DNA of 39,692 nucleotides from an uncultured Clostridia bacterium (lineage in GTDB: Bacteria > Bacillota > Clostridia > Oscillospirales > Acutalibacteraceae): assembly GCA_947628665.1 (NCBI GenBank), contig CANRAU010000017.1, forward strand, positions 1 to 39,692. The letters run 5' to 3'. The first letter of the stretch is position 1, and the number at the start of each line of letters is the position of its first letter. A program made the position numbers and the translations under genes. The notes below the pieces were generated by a model. The model was not told where the DNA came from. It made no database searches and saw nothing but the letters and a program-made list of their open reading frames with translations. Below are positions 24,344-33,625 of the stretch, piece after piece.

Positions 24344-26719
24344 TTATTCGGAAAAGCATTTTTCGGCATATCTGACAGAACCCATGGCGTCCTTGGAGTA
24401 GAAATCCGCGCCGATGCGGTCGGCATAGTCCTGCGTAAGCACCGCGCCGCCGACCATGATTTTGCACGCGGGATATTTCTCGCGAAACAGCGCGATGGTG
24501 CGTTCCATATTGGCGACGGTGGTGGTCATCAGCGCGCTCAAGCCCACCAGCCGCACCTGTTCGCGCACGGCCTTCTCCAAAATGACCTCGGGGTCGACGT
24601 CCTTGCCGAGATCGATCACGGAAAAGCCGTAGTTTTCCAAGAGAACCTTCACGATATTCTTGCCGATGTCGTGAATGTCCCCTTTGACCGTGGCAAGGAT
24701 GATTTTGTGCTTTTGGGCGGGTTCGGACGCATCCTGTGTACGCGCCAGCGCCTGCTTGATCTCCTCAAACGCCGCCTTTGCCGCGTCCGCGCTCATGAGC
24801 AGTTGCGGCAAAAACACCGTTCCCTTTTCAAAGCCCTGCCCGACCTCATCCAGCGCGGGAATGAGTTCTTGGTTGATAATCGCAAGCGGTTCTTCGGTCA
24901 AAAGCATTTGCCGCGCCTGTCTGCCCGCTTCTTCTTTTAAGCCCTTGAGCACCGCCGTTTTCAGGCTCGGTGCGGCGGCCGCTTCGGGTGCGGCGGCGTC
25001 GGTCACACTGCCGATATACTGCTCGAAATTCGGATCTAAGCCTTTCAGCGCACAAAACGCGTAATAGGCGTTGCGCATGGCGTCGCTTTTGGGGTTGATA
25101 ATGCCGGCGGAAAGCCCGCGCTCCATAGCCAGCGTGAAAAATGCGGCGTTGATGCTGTCTCGCTTCGGTAAGCCAAACGAGATATTGGAAACGCCCAGCA
25201 CCGTATGCACCCCCAGCGTATGGCGGATATAGTCCAAGGCCTCCAAGGTGATTTGGGCATTGTCCGCGCCCGTGCTGACGGTCATGGCGAGCGTGTCGAA
25301 CAGCAGATCCTTTTTTTCGATGCCGTACTTTGCGGCTGTTTCCAAAATTCGCTCGGCAATGCGAATACGCCCTTCGGCGCTTGCGGGTATGCCGCTTTCG
25401 TCGAGCGTCAGGCAGACCACCGCGCCGCCGTATTTTTTGGCGAGCGGGAAAACCGTTTCCATGGATTCGCGCTTGCCGTTGACGGAATTGATGAGCGGTT
25501 TGCCGTTGTAGATGCGCAGTGCGCGTTCCATGGCCGCAGGGTCGGAGGTATCGATCTGCAGGGGCAGGTCGGTGATCCCCTGCAAGCCCTGCACGGTGCT
25601 TTCCAGCACGGCGGGTTCATCGATGCCGGGCAAGCCTACATTGACGTCCAAAATATGTGCGCCCTTATCCGCCTGTGCGACCGCTTCGGCAAAAATATAG
25701 CTCGTTTCCCCCGCAAGCAGGGCTTCCTTCAGACGCTTTTTGCCCGTGGGATTGATGCGTTCGCCGATGAGGACGGGCGTGTCGCCGATGCGCACGGTTT
25801 TTCCGTAGGAGGTTACTGCTGTAAAGTCTTTTTTCTTTACAGGAACAGGCGAAATCGCCTTGCACACCCTGGCCGCCGCACCGATATGCGCGGGGGTCGT
25901 CCCGCAGCAGCCGCCGACGGCCTGCACGCCCGCACAGCTTGCGATTTTGAACAGTTCCTCGGCAAATGCTTCGGGTGTGACGTTATACGACGTGACGCCG
26001 TTAACGCAGACGGGCAGCCCCGCGTTCGGATTGACCGCCACGGGTGTGCTCGTATACCGCAGAAGCTCCTGCACAAACGGCAGCATCTGCCGCGGGCCGA
26101 GGCCGCAGTTGAAGCCGAGCATATCCACGCCCAGCGCTTCGAGCGTGACGAGCGCGGTTTCAATGTCCGCCCCCGTCAGGAGCTTCGCCTGCTCGTCAAA
26201 AATCATGGTGACGACCACGGGCAGATCGCTGTTTTCCTTGGCGGCAAGCACCGCCGCCTTGATCTCATACAGGTCGCCCATGGTTTCGATCAAAATCAAA
26301 TCGGCGTCCTGCGCGCCCGCAAGTACCTGTTCTTTGTAAAGCTCATATGCTTTACAAAATTCCAGTTCTCCGTAAGGCTTTAAGAGCTTGCCCGTCGGCC
26401 CCATATCGAGTGCGACCAGCACCTCGCGCGGTGCTTTTGCGGCGGCACGTTTGGCGATCCCAACCGCGCTTTGGACGATTTGCTCGACCGTATAGGGCGT
26501 GCCCTCGAATTTCAGCGCGTTTGCGCCGAAGGTATTGGTTTTTAGGATGTCACAGCCCGCCTGCACATAAGCGCTTTGAATATCCGCTACGTCGTCGGGG
26601 TGGGTCAAGTTCCACACCTCGGGCAGCTCCCCTGCCCCAAGGCCGCGCGCTTGCAGCTGCGTACCCATCGCGCCGTCAAACAGCAGCATTTCTTTGCCGA
26701 GTCTTTCAAGAAATCCCAT
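24344..26719 (-). CDS. metH: B12-dependent methionine synthase without the activation domain
   Basis: 791 residues from ATG 26719 (GGAGGAG 8 nt upstream). Domains in order: homocysteine-binding barrel (1-290) with the zinc cysteines Cys205, Cys271 and Cys272; methyltetrahydrofolate/pterin barrel (about 315-570) opening with GERINPTGKK; B12 cap and binding domains (about 590-791) with the cobalt-ligand motif GDIHDIGKN near residue 680 and GLSALMTTT. E. coli MetH has about 1227 residues; the missing reactivation domain is the separate gene just upstream. It makes methionine by methyl transfer from folate. Confidence 0.95.
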   Translation of the reverse strand: MGFLERLGKEMLLFDGAMGTQLQARGLGAGELPEVWNLTHPDDVADIQSAYVQAGCDILKTNTFGANALKFEGTPYTVEQIVQSAVGIAKRAAAKAPREVLVALDMGPTGKLLKPYGELEFCKAYELYKEQVLAGAQDADLILIETMGDLYEIKAAVLAAKENSDLPVVVTMIFDEQAKLLTGADIETALVTLEALGVDMLGFNCGLGPRQMLPFVQELLRYTSTPVAVNPNAGLPVCVNGVTSYNVTPEAFAEELFKIASCAGVQAVGGCCGTTPAHIGAAARVCKAISPVPVKKKDFTAVTSYGKTVRIGDTPVLIGERINPTGKKRLKEALLAGETSYIFAEAVAQADKGAHILDVNVGLPGIDEPAVLESTVQGLQGITDLPLQIDTSDPAAMERALRIYNGKPLINSVNGKRESMETVFPLAKKYGGAVVCLTLDESGIPASAEGRIRIAERILETAAKYGIEKKDLLFDTLAMTVSTGADNAQITLEALDYIRHTLGVHTVLGVSNISFGLPKRDSINAAFFTLAMERGLSAGIINPKSDAMRNAYYAFCALKGLDPNFEQYIGSVTDAAAPEAAAAPSLKTAVLKGLKEEAGRQARQMLLTEEPLAIINQELIPALDEVGQGFEKGTVFLPQLLMSADAAKAAFEEIKQALARTQDASEPAQKHKIILATVKGDIHDIGKNIVKVLLENYGFSVIDLGKDVDPEVILEKAVREQVRLVGLSALMTTTVANMERTIALFREKYPACKIMVGGAVLTQDYADRIGADFYSKDAMGSVRYAEKCFSE

Positions 26720-26723
26720 ATGC

Positions 26724-27368
26724 TTACTCCTCCGATCGATACGCGCATTCGCGTGCGTCACAGGCCGCACAGCCGCGTTCGGCGCAGCCCTTATCCCGCG
26801 TCAGGCCGATAAATGCCGTCACGGACTTGGTCGGCAGCATAAAACAGGCGTCATTGAGCGTCACGCCGATGCGCTTGGTGATCTCCAACAGAGAAAACAA
26901 CTCCCGCTGTGCCGTCAGCGGCAGATCCGCATACCCGGGGGAAAAGCGCGGGCGCAGAAAATAGCCGTTTTTCCCCTCTTCTTTTGCGATCTGCGCACAA
27001 ATTTCGTCGCAGTAGCCCTCGATCATGGCGGCAAGCACCGCCTGTGCCACGGCGGCTTTCGCCGCGTCGTCCGCCAAATACCGCCGCACCAGCCTGTCCG
27101 CCGAAATGCCGAGCGTGGCGGCAAACACCAAAATGCGGTCGCTTTGCTTTAAATGCGCGCGCAGTTTGCGGCTGTGAAACACCGTGCCGCCGATCTCGGT
27201 GCGCGCATCATCCAAATAGCGAAGAGACACTTCCCGATAGATGCTTTTCGGCTGGACGCACGCAAGCGCTTCTTTGGTGACAGCATCTATGAGCGCGTCG
27301 GTCGCTTCGTCGGGAGAAGCGGCGTGGAACCCCAAATAGCGCAGCACTTCTTTTTTCCGAATTTCCAT
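26724..27368 (-). CDS. MetH reactivation-domain protein
   Basis: 214 residues from ATG 27368 (AAGGG 7 nt upstream; a TTG at 27374 has no room for one). It matches the stand-alone B12-dependent methionine synthase activation domain that binds AdoMet and re-methylates oxidised cob(II)alamin: the LFFAATLGI-like LVFAATLGI (about 80-90), EGYCDEICAQIA (about 116-127) and FSPGYADLPL (about 141-151) are family blocks. The C-terminus has a cysteine cluster (CAERGCAACDAREC), as in many Clostridia members, possibly metal-binding. It lies 4 bp before metH and 2 bp after the Rrf2 gene, so all three form one operon. Confidence 0.88.
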   Translation of the reverse strand: MEIRKKEVLRYLGFHAASPDEATDALIDAVTKEALACVQPKSIYREVSLRYLDDARTEIGGTVFHSRKLRAHLKQSDRILVFAATLGISADRLVRRYLADDAAKAAVAQAVLAAMIEGYCDEICAQIAKEEGKNGYFLRPRFSPGYADLPLTAQRELFSLLEITKRIGVTLNDACFMLPTKSVTAFIGLTRDKGCAERGCAACDARECAYRSEE

Positions 27369-27370
27369 AC

Positions 27371-27805
27371 TCAACCCTTATTGCAGCAGGTTTTTTTGTT
27401 TTTCTGCCGTTCCGCGAGATAGGCGAGCGTGATGGAATCGACCACATCGTTGATGGCGTCCAGCACGTTCTGCCAAATTTCATAGGTCACGCAGTCGTCG
27501 CGGTTTTCGCAGAGGTGTTCTTCTTCCAAACACGACACGGGCGCAAGGCTTCCCTCGGTCACGCGCAGAATTTCGCCCACGGTATAGTTTTCCGGGGCGC
27601 GGGTCAGCTTATAGCCGCCCTGCTTGCCGCGCGTGCTTTCCACAAGCCCCGCCGCAGACAGCAGCTTGATGATCTGCTCCAGATATTTTTCGGATATGCC
27701 TTGTCTTGTCGCGATGGATTTCACGGAAACACAGCCGTCGTCGGCATACATGGCAAGGTCCAGCATCAGCCGCAGTGCGTATCTGCCTTTTGTGGATATT
27801 TTCAT
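27371..27805 (-). CDS. Rrf2-family regulator with Fe-S-type cysteines (IscR/CymR-like)
   Basis: 144 residues. The winged-helix N-terminus MKISTKGRYALRLMLDLA and GISEKYLEQI (37-46) are hallmarks of the family. Cys92, Cys99 and Cys105 match the three-cysteine arrangement that holds a 2Fe-2S cluster in IscR; CymR lacks it, so an Fe-S sensor is favoured. It heads the operon with the MetH activation protein and metH. Likely targets by position and palindromes are the nifS-iscU and perhaps cysK promoters, which is inference. Confidence 0.9.
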   Translation of the reverse strand: MKISTKGRYALRLMLDLAMYADDGCVSVKSIATRQGISEKYLEQIIKLLSAAGLVESTRGKQGGYKLTRAPENYTVGEILRVTEGSLAPVSCLEEEHLCENRDDCVTYEIWQNVLDAINDVVDSITLAYLAERQKNKKTCCNKG

Positions 27806-27874
27806 GGCTGTCTACCTTTCCCAAGCGAAGACGCGCTTTCCTTTGCACGCCTTCCGTTTTTTTTACGCAGGATT

Positions 27875-27903
27875 ATAATAATACAAAAACAGTAGGAATT
27901 CAA
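27875..27903 (-). promoter_or_regulatory. Promoter of the Rrf2/metH operon
   Basis: On the minus strand TTGAAT (complement of 27898-27903), 17 bp, TATTAT (complement of 27875-27880). It is divergent from the phosphorylase promoter. Confidence 0.65.
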
Positions 27904-27920
27904 TGCCCTTTCGGAAATTC

Positions 27921-27949
27921 TTGACGAAAGCGGCAAAAACAGCTACTAT
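27921..27949 (+). promoter_or_regulatory. Promoter of the nucleoside phosphorylase gene
   Basis: TTGACG (27921-27926), 17 bp, TACTAT (27944-27949); the start codon follows 24 bp later. Confidence 0.75.
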
Positions 27950-27973
27950 ACTCTTGAAGGGAGCGAACGTCTT

Positions 27974-29275
27974 ATGCGCATGGCGGATATTTTGGACAGG
28001 AAGCGAAACGGGGAGACGCTCACCCGCCAAGAGATCGAATATTTCGTAAACGGGTACACAAAAGCGCAAATTCCCGACTATCAAGCGTCTGCGCTGCTGA
28101 TGGCGATTTGTATTCGCGGCATGACGGATGCGGAGACCGCCGATCTCACCGACTGCATGGCGCGTTCGGGCGCGCAAATGGATCTGTCCGCCATCGACGG
28201 CATTACCGCCGACAAGCATTCCACGGGCGGCGTCGGGGATAAAACCACGTTGGTCGTCGTTCCTGTCTGTGCGGCGGCAGGTTTAAAAATGGCAAAAATG
28301 AGCGGGCGCGGGCTTGGGCATACGGGCGGCACGATCGACAAATTGGAAAGCATCCCGGGCTTTCGCACCGACCTTTCCATGGAAGCATTTTTTGAGCAGG
28401 TCAACCGAATCGGGCTTGCCATCACGGGGCAGACGGCCGAGCTTGCCCCTGCGGATCAAAAGCTCTATGCGCTGCGCGACGCAAGCGGCACGGTCAGTAG
28501 CATTCCGCTGATTGCCTCCAGTATTATGTCCAAAAAACTCGCCGCAGGCGCGCAAAACATCGCATTGGACGTAAAATGCGGCAGCGGCGCGCTGATGCCT
28601 TTGGAATCGGACGCGCGGCATTTGGCAAAACAAATGGTGGAGATCGGCAAACGCTGCGGCCGAAACGTCACGGCGGTCATCACCGATATGGACGCGCCTT
28701 TGGGAACGCATATCGGCAACGCCCTGGAGGTCACGGAGGCCTGCGCGGTTTTAAAGGGGCGGGGCGACCGCGATCTGCGCACCCTTTGCCTGATTTTGAG
28801 CGCGCACCTGATTGCCATGAGCCTGCAAAAATCGCAGGAAGAAGCTTTTGCGATCGCCGAACAGGCGCTCATGAGCGGCGCGGCGTTCCAAAAGTTGTGG
28901 GAAATGGTCGTTTGTCAGGGCGGGGACGCCGCTGTGTTGGAGCAGGAATCCTGCTTCTTACAGGCGAAATGCACCAAAACGGTCTTCTCCCCGCAAAGCG
29001 GGTATATCGCGCATACGCACGCAAAGCGCGTCGGGGAGTGCGCGTCGCTGCTGGGCGCGGGTCGGGAGACGAAAGCGGATCGCATCGACCCCGCGGCAGG
29101 CCTGATCTTAACCAAAAAGACAGGCGCGCACATAGAGCGCGGCGAACCGCTTGCCACGCTTTTCGCGGCAGACGAAGATCGACTGCAGGCGGGCGAAGCA
29201 CGGTTTTTGGCGTCCCTGACGTTCTCCCCGCAGCCGCCCGAAAAGCGGCCGCTGATTTTCGATACGATTTCTTAA
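27974..29275 (+). CDS. pdp: Pyrimidine-nucleoside / thymidine phosphorylase
   Basis: 433 residues, the normal length; GAAGGGAG is about 10 nt before ATG. It splits uridine, thymidine or deoxyuridine with phosphate for salvage. The family signature SGRGLGHTGGTIDKLESIPG (about 110-129) and the phosphate loop DKHSTGGVGDK (about 80-90) are intact. Residues 1-70 and 165-340 form the alpha and alpha/beta domains; the C-terminal barrel (about 345-433) carries the SGYI and GLILTKKTGAHIERGEPLATLFA lipoyl-like hammerhead fold. Whether it is Pdp-like (broad) or DeoA-like cannot be told by eye. Confidence 0.93.
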   Translation: MRMADILDRKRNGETLTRQEIEYFVNGYTKAQIPDYQASALLMAICIRGMTDAETADLTDCMARSGAQMDLSAIDGITADKHSTGGVGDKTTLVVVPVCAAAGLKMAKMSGRGLGHTGGTIDKLESIPGFRTDLSMEAFFEQVNRIGLAITGQTAELAPADQKLYALRDASGTVSSIPLIASSIMSKKLAAGAQNIALDVKCGSGALMPLESDARHLAKQMVEIGKRCGRNVTAVITDMDAPLGTHIGNALEVTEACAVLKGRGDRDLRTLCLILSAHLIAMSLQKSQEEAFAIAEQALMSGAAFQKLWEMVVCQGGDAAVLEQESCFLQAKCTKTVFSPQSGYIAHTHAKRVGECASLLGAGRETKADRIDPAAGLILTKKTGAHIERGEPLATLFAADEDRLQAGEARFLASLTFSPQPPEKRPLIFDTIS

Positions 29276-29365
29276 AAACAAACGCTCGGCCTTTTGTCGG
29301 GTATCCATAAGAAAGTTTTAACCCAAAATTTGATAACTGCGTCTGTCAGACAGGGTTTGGACAAT

Positions 29366-29411
29366 AAAAAAGTACGGCGTATAGGCTTGATTGCCTTACC
29401 CGTACTTTTTT
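29366..29411. terminator. Bidirectional terminator
   Basis: A 12-bp stem (29366-29377 with 29400-29411) with A6 on one flank and T6 on the other, plus inner GTA/TAC and AGGC/GCCT pairing. It terminates in both directions, about 90 bp after the phosphorylase gene. Confidence 0.85.
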
Positions 29412-29732
29412 GATGCAGGTGTTTGAATACTATGGATTTCAGCCGCCGTCATGGAGAAGCGTAAAGTCATGTGGAACAACCAAACCACGAATCTGCGGGA
29501 ACTGCACAATGGCGGACACCCTGTATATGAAAATAAACACACCCGGCAGGCTACCGAACATATGGAAGAATGGAACTCACATCAGGGGAACGAATCACAT
29601 AAAGAAGAACCGGAGATAAACCCGAAAGTCACTTTTCGATGAGAACCGGAACAACGATAGAACCGGGAGTAAGGATAGATGATCAAACGGAAAAATGATG
29701 AAAGCAAAAAAATGGATGATGTAAAATCATAG

Positions 29733-29754
29733 GCGGATCACCGATCTGCTTTTT
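29733..29754 (+). terminator. Small plus-strand terminator
   Basis: A 7-bp stem (29733-29739 with 29743-29749, one G-U) and an ACC loop are followed by five T. Confidence 0.6.
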
Positions 29755-29761
29755 CAAGTCT

Positions 29762-30934
29762 TTACAGTTCAAGTTGCTCCAACAGTTCCTTGATCTCGAT
29801 GTTTCCCGGGGTGGACTTCAGGCTCTTGATCTCGCCCACGGTTCGCTTCATGCGCCCGGTAGCGATCATATCGTACCAGCGCCGCAGCTGCATCACAGGC
29901 GTGAGCCATTTGTGTTTTTGCAGGATCGGATAGACATTTTTCAGCCGTTCATATGGCATAAAAAGTCTACGGAATATATAGTGAAGCCACCCGCCGTCCT
30001 GATTTTTCTGCACGGCGACCATATTTTCAATGTTCCCGTACATTCCACTGCTGAGCACATATTTTTCAAGGAGCCCTGTCAGCTCTGTCGGCTCCTTGTC
30101 GCCAAACCACACCTCCGAGAGCGTTTCGCAGGCTTCGGAAAATTTGAGAAGTCCTCCTTCCCGTAGGAGCGCGGTTTGCTTTTCCCGGTCAAAAGTCAGC
30201 CGATGATTCAGAATCCACAAATCGATGAAGGGACGCACCCCACAGCCGCCATTTTCAAAATGCTTCGCCATATGCGCAATGTGATAAAAATAAAACAGTT
30301 CGTCCGGCATAGTGTACCGGCAGGTTTTTTCTACTGCCTCGGCTTTTTCCCAAACGCCGGATAAGACGTCGGACGCCCTTGCCGCCCTGTTTGCTTCCAC
30401 AAGGCTGTGATGCAGTTCAATATGTACCTTTCTTTCCTGTGTTTCAAAAGAAATATCGTGGGGCGTTCTGCCGGTCAGCACATAGGAAAGTTTTTCCGTC
30501 AGAATATCCGATGCCCGCGTTGTATCCTCGGCGCGTATAAGAATATCCACGTCACAGCTTGTCCGCATCCACGGTTCCGGGTAATACTGCCTCATTTGCG
30601 CGCCCTTGAGAAGTATGTACGAGATTTTCTGCGCATCAAACACCTCGCGGATACACCGGATCTCGTAATCCATTTGCTCATAACGGGTAACGGCTATATA
30701 CAGAGATTTTCTAAAAAAAGTTTCAACAATACTGTCAGTTCTTAATGTATTATCCGCCAGCAATGCGGCAGCTGCAATTTGAGCTATATCATACTTCTTT
30801 GCAAAAACATATACCGATTGCAGCATTTCCGGCGATAATTTGTTTCTGCACGCATCAGGAAGAGGAGTGTCGGAAACAGCCGAGCGAAGTATTGGCAACG
30901 TAATAGTCCATATTTCGGATATCGTATTTCCCAT
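29762..30934 (-). CDS. Nucleotidyltransferase-fold protein of polysaccharide clusters
   Basis: 390 residues; AAGGGAG is about 11 nt before ATG. YILLKGAQMRQYYPEP (106-120) and RTSCDVDILI (124-133), with Asp128 and Asp130 as metal ligands, are the marks of the DUF/NTP_transf_5-type nucleotidyltransferases found in capsule and peptide-tailoring loci. The later HIELHHSLV and FIDLWILN blocks also fit this group. The true substrate is unknown. It is the last gene of the minus-strand cluster, 94 bp after the SDR gene. Confidence 0.8.
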   Translation of the reverse strand: MGNTISEIWTITLPILRSAVSDTPLPDACRNKLSPEMLQSVYVFAKKYDIAQIAAAALLADNTLRTDSIVETFFRKSLYIAVTRYEQMDYEIRCIREVFDAQKISYILLKGAQMRQYYPEPWMRTSCDVDILIRAEDTTRASDILTEKLSYVLTGRTPHDISFETQERKVHIELHHSLVEANRAARASDVLSGVWEKAEAVEKTCRYTMPDELFYFYHIAHMAKHFENGGCGVRPFIDLWILNHRLTFDREKQTALLREGGLLKFSEACETLSEVWFGDKEPTELTGLLEKYVLSSGMYGNIENMVAVQKNQDGGWLHYIFRRLFMPYERLKNVYPILQKHKWLTPVMQLRRWYDMIATGRMKRTVGEIKSLKSTPGNIEIKELLEQLEL

Positions 30935-31028
30935 TTTCGCACGCTCTCCCTTCTTCGGTTATGCTTGTTTGCAATAATTATATAGCCCTGCCTAAACAGC
31001 GCTAAGCAATTTGCGACAATGCAAAAGA

Positions 31029-32132
31029 TTATTTTTTCTTCAATATTAGCTTTATGTAATTTACTATATGATTCGGCAAATACCTCATTATGAGATATTT
31101 GCATTTTTGTTTTGTACCCGAAAACTCGGACAGCTTTGTCATTTCCCCCGTCAACTTATCCATCGCAGCAGACTGCGAAGAATCAGTTACCCTGAATACA
31201 GGCGTTTCCAGAAACTCTCTAAAGCACCTTTCCAGACCGATTTCGGGCGGTTCAAAATTACACTCGCCGGCTGCCTGTAAGAATTTACTGTTATCAAATC
31301 TGCGGTCAAACATTCTGTCGTAAATCATGTGATACTTATTTCCCATAGCCTCATAAATCGGCTTCGGATCATCGGCATACCTGACCTTTATCTCTTTACC
31401 GGTTACATCCCGGAAAACTCTCTTGTAGAGCGTAAGTACGTCGTCCCACTTGATTGCCTCGTCGGTCGTTATGTGAAATGCCTGTCCCATTGCATTTTCA
31501 TTGCCGATAAGGCTTGAAATTCCCCACGCAACATCCTTACCGAGCGTCATAGTCGTGTACTTCTCCGCTATTGCCTTCGGGAAAACAATCGTTTTATCAT
31601 GCAAAGCCCGATATAGCCAAAGTTCCTTTTCATACACGCCTAATTGCAAGCGCCGATTGCTGTAAGTTATATATGGACGAATAATTGTCCAGTTTGTTTT
31701 GCCTGATTCCCGGAGCAGATTTTCCTGCCTGGCTTTTGCAAGAGCATATTGGTCGGTTTTCAGATATTCCGCATCCGTTGTAACATCTAACAATCGAGGA
31801 GAATCTTCCGTGATCGGGGTCTTGGAATTGGCGTAGACACGGCTTGAACTCAAAAACAGGTATTGCTTCGTCGCGCCAAGAAGCAGGTCGCGCCTTGCTT
31901 TGAATTCATCGGTGTTGTAGAGCATAAAGTCCACGATGGCATCATATTTTTCGCACAGAAGCGACTGCATAAATGTCCTATCGTGTGCATCGCCACGAAC
32001 ATATTGAATGTTATTGCATTCGGATTTTCTTTCGGAGCGGCTCGTGACAGTCACATTTTCGCCACGCTCGCCCAGAATTTTTACCAAATCGACGCCCATT
32101 GCGCCGGTTCCGCCTAAGACAAGTATTTTCAT
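31029..32132 (-). CDS. NAD-dependent sugar epimerase/dehydratase (SDR)
   Basis: 367 residues from ATG 32132, chosen for AGAAAGGAAA 6 nt upstream and because KILVLGGTGAMG then opens the protein. The Rossmann GGTGAMG (8-14), the SSSRVYANSKTPITEDSP segment (about 96-113) and the catalytic Tyr-x3-Lys in YALAK (about 131-135) mark the extended SDR family. The C-terminal half resembles proteins acting on nucleotide-activated sugars; the precise sugar is not readable. Confidence 0.85.
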   Translation of the reverse strand: MKILVLGGTGAMGVDLVKILGERGENVTVTSRSERKSECNNIQYVRGDAHDRTFMQSLLCEKYDAIVDFMLYNTDEFKARRDLLLGATKQYLFLSSSRVYANSKTPITEDSPRLLDVTTDAEYLKTDQYALAKARQENLLRESGKTNWTIIRPYITYSNRRLQLGVYEKELWLYRALHDKTIVFPKAIAEKYTTMTLGKDVAWGISSLIGNENAMGQAFHITTDEAIKWDDVLTLYKRVFRDVTGKEIKVRYADDPKPIYEAMGNKYHMIYDRMFDRRFDNSKFLQAAGECNFEPPEIGLERCFREFLETPVFRVTDSSQSAAMDKLTGEMTKLSEFSGTKQKCKYLIMRYLPNHIVNYIKLILKKK

Positions 32133-32161
32133 GTCGGTTTCCTTTCTCACTTTTGCGTTGT

Positions 32162-33619
32162 TTATGTGTCAGTACCTTTTCTTTTTAAGAGCATATTTGT
32201 AATGACAGAAAACTTTTTTCTATTGATGACTGCAACAATCACCAGGAAGGCAGCAAAAGCGTACCGAATGTACCAAAGATCATAAAAAGGCAGGAAAGCG
32301 AAGCCAAGCATGAAAAAACCTGCTGAAATCCCCAAAATAGCCCTATGGCTGAACACTTTCGCGCCATCCATGCAATTTCTGCAAATCTTACACATAAATA
32401 AGTAATGCACCAGGGCATTAACGGCATAGCAGAACAAAGTTGTATAGCCGGCCGCATAATAGCCAAACTTGGGAATAAAAATATAATTCAGAATAATATT
32501 AAGAATGGAGGCAACAATGCTTGCAAGCATCATAAAACCTCTTTTTTCGTAATATAATTCAAAATCAACGAACAAGTTATAGGCATATATCGCATATACG
32601 CTCATAGATATAGGTGGAATCACCCAAATCGCATCGTAATATTCCTTCGGAGCAACAATTCTAATGACCTCTGGAGCAAAGGCAATCAGCAGGATATTGA
32701 CCACGGCTATAAAAATCAAAGTAACATATGCGACAGATTTTATATCGGACACCTTTTTTGCCTTGATTTTTTGAAGTATCCACGGAGTGATAGTTTGAAG
32801 CAACGCACTATTGAAGATGAGCATAACCTGAGATAACGAGTACGCCACGCTATAGATTCCGGCTTCTGAATCCCCGATCAATCTGCTGATCATAATTCTG
32901 TCAGCAGTATTTAATAAAGTCTGTGACAAGTAGTGCGGAATGAGCGGCAAATTAAATAAGATTGCATGTTTCCAGAAATGTGCATCAAAGAACCGCTTTC
33001 CGCGCTTCATTTGCGCGGCAAAGAGCCAAATATAACAAACCAATTCCACCAGTACGAGGCCAAGGATTCGTGCAGTGACCTTGTCTTCCGCAAAACTCAC
33101 AAATATGATCCCGACAATTGGCTTTGCCAGTGATGTCAAAACAGTAAGAATAACAAGTCCTTTGTACCGATATTTGACTCTTTGTTCCCCTGCCCAAAAA
33201 TTAAATACTGCGGTGGTCCATATCATCACCAACATCGCCAACATCTGAACCGTTGTCAAGGAAAACAGCGAATTCCAAAAATCGTGAAATAGCAGATATA
33301 CAACAGTCCAAGCCGACACCAGACTCAATACCAAACCTTGAAGCGAGGAGGAATACACTTCCTGCTGACCATCAAATTTTACAAGGCCTTGCGTATAGAC
33401 GCCTGCGTGCAGGTACAGTATGATAAAAATGGTCAGAATGCCCTGCCATGAGCTAAAGACATTTAAAAGACCGTATTCCTCTGTGGAAAGCAGTCTAGTA
33501 AAAATCGGCGTGGTAATAAATGATATCCCCTTCTGCAAAAAGGAGCATATCAAAAACCATGTTGAAGCCCTGAGTTGTACAGGAAGCGAATTATATTTTT
33601 TGATTAGTTCTTTAATCAT
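32162..33619 (-). CDS. Polysaccharide flippase (Wzx-like, MATE/MOP fold)
   Basis: 485 residues with 12-14 hydrophobic helices spread evenly. The opening YNSLPVQLRASTWFLICSFL, followed by FITTPIFTRLLSTEEYGLLNVF (about 33-54), is the classic N-terminus of oligosaccharide flippases of Gram-positive capsule loci. It would turn lipid-linked repeat units across the membrane. The start lies 6 bp after the stop of the PP-loop gene with only a weak ribosome binding site, so coupling is likely. Confidence 0.92.
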   Translation of the reverse strand: MIKELIKKYNSLPVQLRASTWFLICSFLQKGISFITTPIFTRLLSTEEYGLLNVFSSWQGILTIFIILYLHAGVYTQGLVKFDGQQEVYSSSLQGLVLSLVSAWTVVYLLFHDFWNSLFSLTTVQMLAMLVMIWTTAVFNFWAGEQRVKYRYKGLVILTVLTSLAKPIVGIIFVSFAEDKVTARILGLVLVELVCYIWLFAAQMKRGKRFFDAHFWKHAILFNLPLIPHYLSQTLLNTADRIMISRLIGDSEAGIYSVAYSLSQVMLIFNSALLQTITPWILQKIKAKKVSDIKSVAYVTLIFIAVVNILLIAFAPEVIRIVAPKEYYDAIWVIPPISMSVYAIYAYNLFVDFELYYEKRGFMMLASIVASILNIILNYIFIPKFGYYAAGYTTLFCYAVNALVHYLFMCKICRNCMDGAKVFSHRAILGISAGFFMLGFAFLPFYDLWYIRYAFAAFLVIVAVINRKKFSVITNMLLKRKGTDT

Positions 33620-33625
33620 AGTCTC

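Larger units (their letters stand above)
29276..29761. other. Intergenic region with a possible small plus-strand unit between two terminators
   Basis: A stretch of 486 bp separates the phosphorylase gene from the polysaccharide cluster. After the terminator at 29366-29411 comes a plus-strand frame at 29451-29642 (63 residues, Asn/His/Glu-rich, no clear ribosome binding site, no known family). A 17-residue frame with TAAGGATAG upstream starts near 29680. Then comes a plus-strand terminator at 29733-29754. A terminator in that place suggests something is transcribed in between, but neither frame is convincing. Confidence 0.3.

Noticed and set aside
27806-27973. Cobalamin or SAM riboswitch before the metH operon
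   Set aside because: The leader is short and lacks the B12 box or S-box core; only a promoter and a ribosome binding site are visible.
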